A DNA stretch of 29,631 nt. It comes from JBCCFX01 sp039029515. GTDB taxonomy: Bacteria; Planctomycetota; Phycisphaerae; Phycisphaerales; SM1A02. Where the stretch lies: positions 1 to 29,631 of the forward strand of contig JBCCFX010000018.1 of assembly GCA_039029515.1 (NCBI GenBank), given 5' to 3'. Under the pieces are notes generated by a model that was given only the letters and a program-made list of their open reading frames with translations, made no database searches and was not told the DNA's origin. The position numbers were made by a program, and so were the translations under genes. Each line of letters begins with the position of its first letter. Positions within the stretch are counted from its first letter, which is position 1. Positions 15,601 to 24,013 of the stretch are shown one piece after another.

Positions 15601-16869
15601 GTGCCACAGCCCAGTTCGACCTCGCCGCAGGACGCTGCGATCGGCAACGCACATCCGACCGACACCGGCTCGCTGGAAGTTCGCATTACGCAGACCGGCG
15701 ATGCCCTCCTCGATCGGCTCCGACGCGTGGTCGAGCAGGTCCCTGAGGCCGATGCCGGTCCGCAGCGCCTTGCCCGAGCCCTTGGTGTTGACAAGGTTCT
15801 GGCATCACGCGTCCTCAAGGCGGTCCGAGCGCCGGACGGCATGTCCGCCATGCATCGTGCGCCGGGACCGGGTCCGCTTCGCCGGGTCGTGAAAGCAAGC
15901 GCAGCGTGCGGCGTTCCTTCGACCGACGTTGAGGCGGCCCACGCCGCGATCGAAGCATTCGAGGCACTGATTCAATCGGAGATCGGGGATCGCAGTGCGC
16001 TGGAAGCGATCCTGAGTGCCTGGGTTCCTGAGGCACGGCGTGAGTTTGAACTCCGAAGAAAGCAGGCGGCGTTTCGTGCGATGAGTCAGCTCAAAGGTGT
16101 TCAGGCAGATGTCTTTGCCGAGACTGCGATCTTCTGGCCTTCGGATGATGGGGATCACATCGACATCGTCTGGATCAAGCTCGTCTTCGGGCTTCAGCGA
16201 TTGCGCCCGCGCGTGCCGGTCAAGTTCACCTCGCAGCGCGGGGTGGAGAATCCGGATCGACGAATGCCGTTGAACCTCGCCGGTAATCCGGTGGATGCTG
16301 TCGACGGTGCGGTGTTGTCTGCGTATAGCTCGAGCCCGACACCAACGCTGACCGCTGAAATCGTGGGAGAAGCGACGCATTACCTCCTGGATGGTGCGGA
16401 AATGGGGGCGGCGTCCGCCGTGGATCTCGTAACGTGCGAAGTGAATCGGTCGGAGATCATCCGATACGTCCCGACCCAGCGTGGCCGGCGTGCCTGGGCA
16501 TCGAGTGATCTCGCAATTCCCGCCAAGCAATATGGTCTGGATGTCCTGGTCCATGAAGACCTGTTCCCCGGTGAGCATCCGGATCTCCGGATCTATGACA
16601 CCGCAGTGCTCGGCACCGCAGACCGGAACGACCCGACGCGCGACATCGATCAGTTCGACCTGCTTGAATCCGTCGAGCACCTCGGCAACGGTCTGACGCG
16701 GTTCGGATCCAGTTTTGTGCCGCGATACCGCCGGATGCTCGAGGACATCTGCCGGACACTCTGGATGGATGGCAACCGGCTGCGCGGCTACCGCGTGGAG
16801 TCGGACTACCCGATCTACGGATCGCAGTTCGCGATGAGCTTCCGGACGACGGATCCCCCGACCCCCTGA
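15601..16869 (+). CDS. Uncharacterised helix-turn-helix protein, possible regulator
   Basis: I choose the GTG at 15601: GGAGGA lies 7 bases before it and a promoter ends 51 bases upstream. An in-frame ATG at 15421 would put the coding start ahead of that promoter. The protein has 422 residues. Residues 33-75 look like a DNA-binding helix-turn-helix (LLDRLRRVVEQV...PQRLARALGVDKVLASRVLKAV). Then comes a helical stretch rich in Ala and Arg (about 95-165), and a C-terminal mixed domain (about 165-422) with many Trp, Tyr, Asp and Arg residues that I do not recognise. There is no signal peptide or membrane helix. Ligand-responsive regulators share this layout, but the family is unknown to me. It lies between a secreted-protein gene and the ACIII operon and may regulate either, or itself. 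Confidence 0.7.
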   Translation: MPQPSSTSPQDAAIGNAHPTDTGSLEVRITQTGDALLDRLRRVVEQVPEADAGPQRLARALGVDKVLASRVLKAVRAPDGMSAMHRAPGPGPLRRVVKASAACGVPSTDVEAAHAAIEAFEALIQSEIGDRSALEAILSAWVPEARREFELRRKQAAFRAMSQLKGVQADVFAETAIFWPSDDGDHIDIVWIKLVFGLQRLRPRVPVKFTSQRGVENPDRRMPLNLAGNPVDAVDGAVLSAYSSSPTPTLTAEIVGEATHYLLDGAEMGAASAVDLVTCEVNRSEIIRYVPTQRGRRAWASSDLAIPAKQYGLDVLVHEDLFPGEHPDLRIYDTAVLGTADRNDPTRDIDQFDLLESVEHLGNGLTRFGSSFVPRYRRMLEDICRTLWMDGNRLRGYRVESDYPIYGSQFAMSFRTTDPPTP

Positions 16870-17215
16870 GTCATCGATCAACGCCGATGGATTGCTGGCG
16901 ACGAACGGTTCAAGCCGTGCGCGCCAACTTGCCAATAAAGAGGTGGCGAACGGGCAAGGGTGGCTCGCACCGGTTGCGGGCCGCGCGGTCATCTGTATAG
17001 TCCGAAGTCCGTGGGAGAAAGATCGGCCCGGAGCCACGGATGCCCGGGTGTTCACGACACGGAGCGGGTCCCTGACATTGTGTAGACGAGACGTGCTGCG
17101 GCTGATTCAGCGGGACGATTCCCGGGACAATCATCGCGTGGTCGCGGCTTTGATTCTTGACGGCAACGTCGTTGACGGTAGCATCCAGCATACTTTGTGA
17201 AAAAAGGCACAGACC
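16870..17215 (+). promoter_or_regulatory. Upstream region and long leader of the respiratory operon
   Basis: This 346-base gap contains no convincing gene. Its first 100 bases show no clear terminator for the preceding gene. The promoter at 16974-17001 would give a leader of about 208 bases. Within the leader are CCCGG/CCGGG inverted arms near 17031-17067, a short palindrome GCTGATTCAGC near 17100-17110, and near 17157-17178 a repeated TTGACGG around the palindrome CAACGTCGTTG. A second promoter could use TTGACG near 17158, but its -10 is poor. The ribosome site is AAAAAAGG at 17200-17207. Confidence 0.5.
16974..17001 (+). promoter_or_regulatory. Candidate promoter of the ACIII-caa3 operon
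   Basis: TTGCGG (16974-16979) and TATAGT (16996-17001) are 16 bases apart. The -10 matches five of six positions. The -35 is the same hexamer as in the helix-turn-helix gene promoter, which supports both weakly. Confidence 0.55.
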
Positions 17216-17881
17216 ATGGGTCGATACCACTACGTCTTCCCGCGCTGGACGAACTTCATTCTTCCAACGGTTCTGATCATCGGCGCCGTCGCGCCGATCT
17301 ACGTCGTCTACCTGGTGGCGTACGGATTCAGTACCGAGACCACCGACGTCGGCTACATGCCGACGCAGCCGGTCCCGTTCAGCCACGCGCTCCACGCCGG
17401 CGAACTCGGCATGGACTGTCGATACTGTCACAACACGGTTGAGAAAGCGGCGCACGCCGCGATCCCGCCGACGCAGACCTGCATGAACTGTCATACGCAG
17501 ATTCATGCTGAGAGCGTGAAGCTTGCGCCGGTGCGCGAGAGTTACGAGACCGGCAACTCGGTCTTGTGGCGCCGCATTCACGATCTGCCGGACTACGCCT
17601 ACTTCAATCACGCTGCGCATGTGAATCGTGGCGTGAGTTGCGTCTCGTGTCACGGTCGGGTCGACCGCATGGAAGTGGTGTACCAGCACGAACGCCTCAG
17701 CATGAGCTGGTGCCTCGAGTGTCACCGCAACCCAACCGACCATGTTCGTGACCCCGACGAGGTCACCAATCTTGGCTGGACCTTCGAAGGCACGAAGGAT
17801 GAGAAGCGCCAGTACCACGAGTACTGGATCGAATTGCATCAGATCAACCCGTCGCAGGATTGCTCCACATGTCATCGGTAA
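17216..17881 (+). CDS. actA: ACIII subunit ActA, pentaheme cytochrome c
   Basis: This 221-residue protein has one N-terminal membrane helix (about 14-36) followed by a periplasmic domain with five CXXCH heme sites: 68-72, 89-93, 142-146, 166-170 and 216-220. The last heme motif ends one residue before the C-terminus. Five hemes, an N-terminal anchor and first position in an act operon identify ActA of alternative complex III, which carries electrons from the FeS subunit towards the monoheme subunit or oxidase. It differs from a free cytochrome c3/c7 by its membrane anchor and context. The start at 17216 has AAAAAAGG 8 bases upstream. The actB start overlaps its last 13 bases. Confidence 0.92.
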   Translation: MGRYHYVFPRWTNFILPTVLIIGAVAPIYVVYLVAYGFSTETTDVGYMPTQPVPFSHALHAGELGMDCRYCHNTVEKAAHAAIPPTQTCMNCHTQIHAESVKLAPVRESYETGNSVLWRRIHDLPDYAYFNHAAHVNRGVSCVSCHGRVDRMEVVYQHERLSMSWCLECHRNPTDHVRDPDEVTNLGWTFEGTKDEKRQYHEYWIELHQINPSQDCSTCHR

Positions 17882-20800
17882 ACGACACCACAACTGGTCG
17901 CGCCTACTGGCGCAGTCTTGATGATCTGGCGGACACGCCTGAGTTCAGGGAGTTCGTGCACAACGAGTTTCCGTCCAGCGCGACTGAGTTGGTCACCGAC
18001 GCGGACCGCCGGCAGTTCCTGAAGATCATGGGGGCATCGCTCGCACTGGCAGGCATGGGGCTTACGGGCTGCCGACGCTGGCCCGAAGAGTACATCGCGC
18101 CGTACGCACAGCGTCCAGTCGATCGTATTCCGGGCGTCCCGGAGTATTACGCGACGAGCTATGAGCGTGGCGGCGTTGCGTACAGCCTGCTCGCGACCAG
18201 TCACGAGGGTCGTCCGACCAAGGTCGACGGCAACCCCGACCATCCAATCGCGCAGGGCGCATCTGACGCCTACGCGCAGGCATCGGTCCTCGATCTGTAC
18301 GATCCCGATCGCAGTCGACTTGTGCTGCGCAACGGCGAGGTCTCGAACGCCGATACCTTCGCCGCATGGTGTGCCGATCAGGCACCGCGTTTCCGTCAGG
18401 CTTCTGGTGCGGGCCTTGCAGTCCTGAGTGAAGCGTCATCTTCGCCGACGATCATGGCGATTCGTGCTCGATTAAGCCAGTCATGTCAGCAAATGACCTG
18501 GGCTGAGTATGAGGCGATCAATAATGATGACGAGATGACGGCAAGTCGGCGAGCGTTCGCCGGCAACGCATATCGTCCTCGCGTCAATCTGCACGATGCC
18601 GATGTCATCGTTTCTTTCGGTGACGATGTCCTCGACAACCATCCGGACTCGATGGAAATGGTCCGCGGATTCGCAAAGAACCGGCGCGCCATGGATCCGG
18701 ATCACCCGAACGATACGTCGCACGCCAAGAAGATGAATCGCCTGTATGTCTTTGAATCAGGACTGTCCCTCACTGGAGCCAACGCCGATGAGCGGCATGC
18801 ATTGCGCGGCGCTCAGCTTGCTGCGGCGATCACTTGGCTTGCCGCGAAGCTCGCGCCCAATGATGCGATGTCATCGTCCGCAATTGCCACCGCCGAGTCG
18901 GTCCTGGCCGACGATGTGAAGGCGACCCTTGGCCACGCATTTGAAGATCTTCAGGCCGCACAGGGCCGCAGTGTCGTCCTCGTCGGTCGTGGCGTGCCCG
19001 TGCCGATGATGGCGCTTGCCCACATGATGAATGAGCGCTTGGGCAACGTCGGTTCGACGATCGTCTACCGTCCACTGCCCCCGGCCCTCGCCACGGACCA
19101 TGTTGGCTCCTTGCGTGATCTGGTGAGTCGCATGAACACCGGTCAGGTCGATACGCTCGTGCTGCTCGGTGGCAATCCGTCGTATACGGCACCAATCGAT
19201 ATTGGTTTCAACGAAGCACTCAAAAACGTGCGCCGCGTCGTTCATGTGTCGGACTACGTGGATGAAACGTATCTGGCACGCGAAGCCAACGCACCGTCGG
19301 ACCGAGATGACTGGCATGTCAACCGCGCGCACTACCTCGAGTGCTGGGGCGACGGGCTGTCCGCAGATGGAACGTATACGCTGCAACAGCCGTTGATTCA
19401 GCCGCTATTCAACGGCAAGTCCACGCTCGAAGTCCTCGCAATGCTCGCCGGTGATGAGATGACCGCGGGTCAGGATCTTGTGCGTCGTACCTACACCGAG
19501 ATGGCCGGCGAGTCCGACGATAAGGCGTGGCGTTCGGTGCTGCATGACGGATTTGTGTCAGATCTTACTCCGCAAACGGATATCCCGTCAGTGCAGTCGG
19601 GTGCGGTGCGCGAAGCATTGACGACATTTGTCTCGTCGGTGCAGGGCAACCCGGATTCGTTTGATGACAACGGCTGGGAAGTGATCTTCGCCCTTGATGG
19701 GAAGATGTATGACGGTCGGTACGCCAACAATGGCTGGATGCAGGAAGTCCCGCAGACGATTTCGAAGCTGACATGGGATAACGCAGCGTTGATGAGCGTT
19801 GCGTCCGCCAAAGAACTTGATGTCGACAACAGTGACTTAATCACGGTGACGATCGGCGATCGCTCCGTCGAGCTTCCTGTCCTGATCATCCCGGGCATGG
19901 CGGCGAAGACGATCGAACTTCCGCTCGGCTACGGCCGAACATTCCCGGGCCGAATCTGCACGGGGAGCGGTCGAAACACATACGTTGTTCGCAGTGCAAC
20001 CGGCATGTGGCGTGCGTCAGCGAATGTCAGCCGTTCGCAGGGAACATACGCACTGGCGACCACGCAGGATCATCACGCGATCGACGTCGAGGGCGCAGGC
20101 GGTAAGGGAGCGCAGCGGCGTATCGGTATGCTGGTCCGCGAAGGTTCGCTTGACGAGTACAAGCGTGATCCGAAGTTCGCCAAACATCGCGCCCACGTGG
20201 TGCATCGTCTTTCCCTTTGGGACGACAACCACGGCATCAAGGATGCGAAGCATGCGTGGGCCATGGCGATCGATCTGAGCGCCTGCATTGGTTGCTCGGC
20301 ATGCGTCGTGGCATGTCAGGCTGAGAACAACATTGCCATCGTCGGCAAAGACCAAGTGATGCGAGGCCGTGAAATGCACTGGCTGCGTATTGACCGCTAC
20401 TACCGATTTGGCAAGGACGAAAACGGCGATTGGGACGCGAACAAGCTGGAAGTGGTTGCGCTTCAGCCGGTGTCGTGCATGCATTGCGAAAACGCGCCGT
20501 GCGAGCAGGTCTGTCCGGTCGCCGCGACGGTCCATGACGAAGAAGGTCTGAACGTCATGGTATACAACCGTTGCATTGGTACGCGGTACTGCTCGAACAA
20601 CTGTCCGTACAAGGTGCGTCGATTCAACTACTTCGATTACCACCGCCGTGATGCGCACCGCGAGCAGCCTGGCACGCTGCTGCAGGTCGACCCGACGTAC
20701 TACACCGACAAGCAGGCCGATCCCGGCGTGCTGAAGTCGATGCAGTTCAATCCGGAAGTCACGGTCCGAATGCGTGGCGTGATGGAGAAATGCACATACT

Positions 20801-21189
20801 GCGTGCAGCGTATCCAGAAGGCCAAGATCGACGCCAAGAACGCGTGGACCAAGGAATCAGAGGACGCGAAGCGGACGACGGATCGGATCCCGATTCCGGA
20901 CGGCACGATTAAGACGGCATGCGGTCAAGCATGCTCAGCCGACGCAATCGTCTTTGGTGATCTTAATGATCCGGACAGTCGGGTTGCTAAGTTGCACAAG
21001 CACGATCGTGCATACGAGATGCTTGAAGAGCTGAACGTCAATGCACGTACGAAATATCTCGCCAGGCTCCGAAACCCGGTAGATGGCAAGTCCATCGATG
21101 AAGGCCACGGTCACGGACACGGCGAACATGATGACCATGGTGATCACGACCATGGTGATGACCACGGTGAAGGACACGGTCACGCATGA
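17869..21189 (+). CDS. actB: ACIII subunit ActB, fused molybdopterin-oxidoreductase-like and FeS protein
   Basis: This 1106-residue periplasmic subunit. Residues 47-68 are a twin-arginine signal placed after a 46-residue leader: Arg47-Arg48, FLK, a hydrophobic stretch, then lipobox-like LTGC with Cys68. Residues about 80-760 resemble a molybdopterin oxidoreductase; in known ACIII this half has lost the Mo cofactor. Residues about 790-1060 are a ferredoxin-type FeS protein with Cys806/809/812/816, 870/873/878/882, 902/908/912, 975/978 and 1018/1022. This fits three 4Fe4S and one 3Fe4S cluster as described for ActB. The last 29 residues carry ten histidines among Gly and Asp. I use the ATG at 17869, with a CAGGA 9 bases before; a TTG at 17860 is possible. 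Its stop overlaps the actC start as ATGA. Confidence 0.94.
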   Translation: MSSVNDTTTGRAYWRSLDDLADTPEFREFVHNEFPSSATELVTDADRRQFLKIMGASLALAGMGLTGCRRWPEEYIAPYAQRPVDRIPGVPEYYATSYERGGVAYSLLATSHEGRPTKVDGNPDHPIAQGASDAYAQASVLDLYDPDRSRLVLRNGEVSNADTFAAWCADQAPRFRQASGAGLAVLSEASSSPTIMAIRARLSQSCQQMTWAEYEAINNDDEMTASRRAFAGNAYRPRVNLHDADVIVSFGDDVLDNHPDSMEMVRGFAKNRRAMDPDHPNDTSHAKKMNRLYVFESGLSLTGANADERHALRGAQLAAAITWLAAKLAPNDAMSSSAIATAESVLADDVKATLGHAFEDLQAAQGRSVVLVGRGVPVPMMALAHMMNERLGNVGSTIVYRPLPPALATDHVGSLRDLVSRMNTGQVDTLVLLGGNPSYTAPIDIGFNEALKNVRRVVHVSDYVDETYLAREANAPSDRDDWHVNRAHYLECWGDGLSADGTYTLQQPLIQPLFNGKSTLEVLAMLAGDEMTAGQDLVRRTYTEMAGESDDKAWRSVLHDGFVSDLTPQTDIPSVQSGAVREALTTFVSSVQGNPDSFDDNGWEVIFALDGKMYDGRYANNGWMQEVPQTISKLTWDNAALMSVASAKELDVDNSDLITVTIGDRSVELPVLIIPGMAAKTIELPLGYGRTFPGRICTGSGRNTYVVRSATGMWRASANVSRSQGTYALATTQDHHAIDVEGAGGKGAQRRIGMLVREGSLDEYKRDPKFAKHRAHVVHRLSLWDDNHGIKDAKHAWAMAIDLSACIGCSACVVACQAENNIAIVGKDQVMRGREMHWLRIDRYYRFGKDENGDWDANKLEVVALQPVSCMHCENAPCEQVCPVAATVHDEEGLNVMVYNRCIGTRYCSNNCPYKVRRFNYFDYHRRDAHREQPGTLLQVDPTYYTDKQADPGVLKSMQFNPEVTVRMRGVMEKCTYCVQRIQKAKIDAKNAWTKESEDAKRTTDRIPIPDGTIKTACGQACSADAIVFGDLNDPDSRVAKLHKHDRAYEMLEELNVNARTKYLARLRNPVDGKSIDEGHGHGHGEHDDHGDHDHGDDHGEGHGHA

Positions 21190-22640
21190 GCACGATCGTC
21201 ATTGACAACACGTTTGAGGATCCGACGCGGCGGGCGCCGTTGGTGCTGAACCACGATAATTTCGGTTCGGTCACCCGCGAAATCTGCTGGGTCAATGAGT
21301 CGCCGAAACCACCGAAGGCGTGGTACGTGACCATGGGCATCTCGCTTATGCTCGCGGGTCTGCTCGGCACGATGATCCTCTATCTCTTTGCGACGGGCGT
21401 CGGCGTGTGGGGGAATCAGAACCCCGTCATGTGGGGCTTCCCGATCGTGAACTTCGTGTTCTGGGTCGGCATCGGCCACGCGGGTACGTTGATCTCCGCG
21501 ATCCTCTTCCTGTTCCGACAGAAGTGGCGCACGGCGATCAACAGGTTCGCGGAAGCGATGACCATCTTCGCCGTCATCTGCGCCGCCACGTTCCCGGGTA
21601 TTCACGTCGGCCGCGTGTGGGTCGTGTACTGGCTTTTCCCGATTCCGAACCAGATGGATATGTGGCCGCAGTTCCGCAGCCCGCTGCTGTGGGATGTCTT
21701 CGCGGTGAACACGTATTTCACCGTGTCGCTGCTCTTCTGGTACGTCGGGCTGATTCCTGACCTCGCAACCCTGCGCGATCGTGCGAACAACAAGTTCAAG
21801 GCCATCGCGTACGGCATCTTCTCGCTCGGCTGGCGCGGTAGCACGCGGCACTGGCACCGATACGAACGTGCGTACCTCCTGCTCGCGGCACTCGCGACGC
21901 CGTTGGTGCTTTCGGTCCACTCGGTCGTGTCGTTCGACTTTGCGGTGTCTCAGCTTCCGGGCTGGCACACGACGATCTTCCCGCCGTACTTCGTTGCGGG
22001 TGCGATCTTCGGTGGCTTCGCGATGGTGGTGACCCTGGCAGTTCCCGCCCGTCAGCTCTGGGGTCTGAAGAACTTCATCACGATGCGTCACCTGGAGAAC
22101 ATGAACAAGATCATCCTGCTGACCGGGACGATCGTTGGCTATGCCTACACGATGGAATTCTTCATCGCGTGGTACTCAGGGGCGGAATACGAAGGCTTTG
22201 CGTTCATCAACCGTGCCACCGGCCAGCACTGGTGGGCGTACCTGATCATGTTCTCGTGCAACGTGTTTGCGCCGCAGTTGTTCTGGTTCAAGCGATTCCG
22301 GACGAGCATCCCGGTGATGTTCTTCGTGGTGAATTGCGTGAATGTCGGGATGTGGTTCGAACGCTTCGTGATCGTCCTGTCACTCGAGATGGATTTCCTC
22401 CCGAGTTCATGGGCGTACTTCAAACCCACGTGGGTTGACCTCGCGACTCTGCTGGGCAGCTTCGGCCTCTTCATGACGCTGTTCCTGCTATTCATCCGTT
22501 ACCTGCCGGTGATCGCCATCGCGGAAATCAAGGCGGTCATGCCGCAGGCTGATCCGCACGCGCATCACCACCATGAGCATCATCACGAACCCCGCGCCGA
22601 GGTCACCGCCTCGAACGAGGGTGAGGAGGCGACGTCATGA
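21186..22640 (+). CDS. actC: ACIII subunit ActC, NrfD-like quinol-side membrane protein
   Basis: This 484-residue integral membrane protein has about ten predicted helices and the NrfD/PsrC fold. The N-terminus carries a soluble stretch (1-45), then helices beginning with YVTMGISLMLAGLLGTMIL and a conserved-looking GIGHAGTLISAILFLFRQKWR segment, which is typical of ActC. ActC forms the quinol-binding site with ActB in known ACIII. Residues 458-467 hold eight histidines, followed by an acidic tail ending EGEEATS. The start is translationally coupled: ATGA shared with the actB stop. The end shares ATGA with the actD start. It pairs with the second NrfD-like subunit, ActF. Confidence 0.93.
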   Translation: MSTIVIDNTFEDPTRRAPLVLNHDNFGSVTREICWVNESPKPPKAWYVTMGISLMLAGLLGTMILYLFATGVGVWGNQNPVMWGFPIVNFVFWVGIGHAGTLISAILFLFRQKWRTAINRFAEAMTIFAVICAATFPGIHVGRVWVVYWLFPIPNQMDMWPQFRSPLLWDVFAVNTYFTVSLLFWYVGLIPDLATLRDRANNKFKAIAYGIFSLGWRGSTRHWHRYERAYLLLAALATPLVLSVHSVVSFDFAVSQLPGWHTTIFPPYFVAGAIFGGFAMVVTLAVPARQLWGLKNFITMRHLENMNKIILLTGTIVGYAYTMEFFIAWYSGAEYEGFAFINRATGQHWWAYLIMFSCNVFAPQLFWFKRFRTSIPVMFFVVNCVNVGMWFERFVIVLSLEMDFLPSSWAYFKPTWVDLATLLGSFGLFMTLFLLFIRYLPVIAIAEIKAVMPQADPHAHHHHEHHHEPRAEVTASNEGEEATS

Positions 22641-23260
22641 GTACCGCCACGCCTTCACGCACCGCACCCGATTCCGGGACGGCGATCAAAGAAAAGCCCG
22701 CGCCGCTCTTCGGCATCATGGCGGAATTTGATTCGCCGGCTGCGATCATGGACGCCGCACACAAAGTGCACGCCGCGGGATACAAGTGGTGGGATACCCA
22801 CACGCCGTTCCCGGTGCACGGGCTTGATAAGGCCATGGGCATCAAGCCAACCATTCTGCCGATGCTTGTGTTCTTTCTCGGGCTCAACGGATTCCTGATG
22901 GGATGGGCGCTTCAACTGTTCACCAACTCATTCTCGTTTGAACTCTGGGCGCTCGTGCCCGTGCAAGGCTATGACTTCGTGGTGTCCGGCAAGCCTGATA
23001 TTTCAGGTCCGGCATTCATTCCCGTCATCTTCGAGTTGACGATTCTGTTCTCGGCCGTCGGCTGCGTCTTCCTCATGCTGCTGATGAACCGATTGCCACA
23101 GTGGTATCACCCCGTGTTCAAGAGTGAACGATTCGCTCGCGCTACTGATGACCGCTTCTTCGTGGTGATCGAGAGCCGCGATCCGCAGTTCCAGAAGGAT
23201 CGCACGGAGTCGTTCCTGCGTTCGCTCAATCCGATGTCCGTTGAATCGTTGGAGGACTGA
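22637..23260 (+). CDS. actD: ACIII subunit ActD (DUF3341)
   Basis: This 207-residue protein has the DUF3341 pattern: an N-terminal soluble part with LFGIMAEFDSPAAIMDAAHKVHAAGY and WDTHTPFPVHGLDKAMG, then two membrane helices (about 74-98 and 128-152), then a C-terminal soluble part beginning LPQWYHPVF. ActD is a structural subunit next to ActC/ActF in known complexes and holds no cofactor. The start shares ATGA with the actC stop, and actE follows after three bases. Length and layout are normal. Confidence 0.92.
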   Translation: MSTATPSRTAPDSGTAIKEKPAPLFGIMAEFDSPAAIMDAAHKVHAAGYKWWDTHTPFPVHGLDKAMGIKPTILPMLVFFLGLNGFLMGWALQLFTNSFSFELWALVPVQGYDFVVSGKPDISGPAFIPVIFELTILFSAVGCVFLMLLMNRLPQWYHPVFKSERFARATDDRFFVVIESRDPQFQKDRTESFLRSLNPMSVESLED

Positions 23261-23263
23261 TCG

Positions 23264-24010
23264 ATGACGAAGTACATCGGCTACGTTGTCGTCGCCGCCA
23301 TCCTGCTCGGAGCGCTCCCGTTCGCGGTCATCGCACACGTTCGCGCGGTGCCGAACGACACGCGCCGCATTCACATCATTCAGGACATGGACAATCAGGA
23401 GCGCTACAAGACGCAGCAGATGAGTCCATCGATCGAACTGCCGGATGATGAAGGTGAACTGTTCCTGTTCGCAGACCAGCGCGTGATGCGACCATTGGTC
23501 GATGGCACGGTCGCACGAGACGAACTGTTCGAGGATGATCACTTCCATCGCGGCTTCGTCGCGGGCTCCGGTCAGGCGGAATGGGCGACCGAGTTCCCCG
23601 CTGAGATCACCGTCGACCGAGCATTCGTCGAACGCGGACGCGAACGATTCAACATCTACTGCTCGCTCTGTCACGGCGTGTCCGGATACGGCGATGGCAT
23701 CGTGCATCAGCGTGCCAACACGCTCATGATGTCAGGCGTGAACGGAACGAACTGGGTGCAGCCGAAGAACCTGCACGAAGAACTGATCCGCGAGCAGCCT
23801 GTCGGGCAGATCTACAACTCGATCACCAACGGCATTCGCAATATGGCTGGGTACAAAGCGCAGATCGACGTTGAAGATCGCTGGGCGATCGTCGCGTGGG
23901 TCAAGACGCTCCAGCGCAGTCAGAACGCAGAACCGAGCGATCTCAGCCCGGCAGAATTCGCCACGCTTGAGGTCGTCGAGACAGACACCGCAGACGGTGG
24001 AGGCAACTGA
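23264..24010 (+). CDS. actE: ACIII subunit ActE, monoheme cytochrome c
   Basis: This 248-residue protein has an N-terminal hydrophobic anchor (about 5-25) and a periplasmic class I cytochrome c domain. The heme site is CSLCH at 133-137 and the likely axial ligand is Met194 in IRNMAGY. No lipobox cysteine is present, so anchoring would be by the helix and not by lipid. The 100 residues before the heme domain include an acidic, Met-rich stretch like other ActE proteins. It would accept electrons from ActA and pass them to the oxidase. It lies 3 bases after actD and 3 bases before actF. Confidence 0.9.
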   Translation: MTKYIGYVVVAAILLGALPFAVIAHVRAVPNDTRRIHIIQDMDNQERYKTQQMSPSIELPDDEGELFLFADQRVMRPLVDGTVARDELFEDDHFHRGFVAGSGQAEWATEFPAEITVDRAFVERGRERFNIYCSLCHGVSGYGDGIVHQRANTLMMSGVNGTNWVQPKNLHEELIREQPVGQIYNSITNGIRNMAGYKAQIDVEDRWAIVAWVKTLQRSQNAEPSDLSPAEFATLEVVETDTADGGGN

Positions 24011-24013
24011 TCC

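Noticed and set aside
17216..17881. Free tetraheme/cytochrome c3-type protein
   Set aside because: Five CXXCH sites, an N-terminal anchor and the following actBCDEF genes make ActA the better call.
16910..17893. Long minus-strand open frame (327 codons) across actA and its leader
   Set aside because: It is antisense to the five heme motifs of ActA and to a good promoter, and its composition (His/Arg/Val-rich, no domain) is typical of a high-GC shadow frame.
21180..22091. Minus-strand frame of 303 codons antisense to actC
   Set aside because: It is extremely rich in Arg, Glu and His with no hydrophobic core, the mirror of transmembrane codons.
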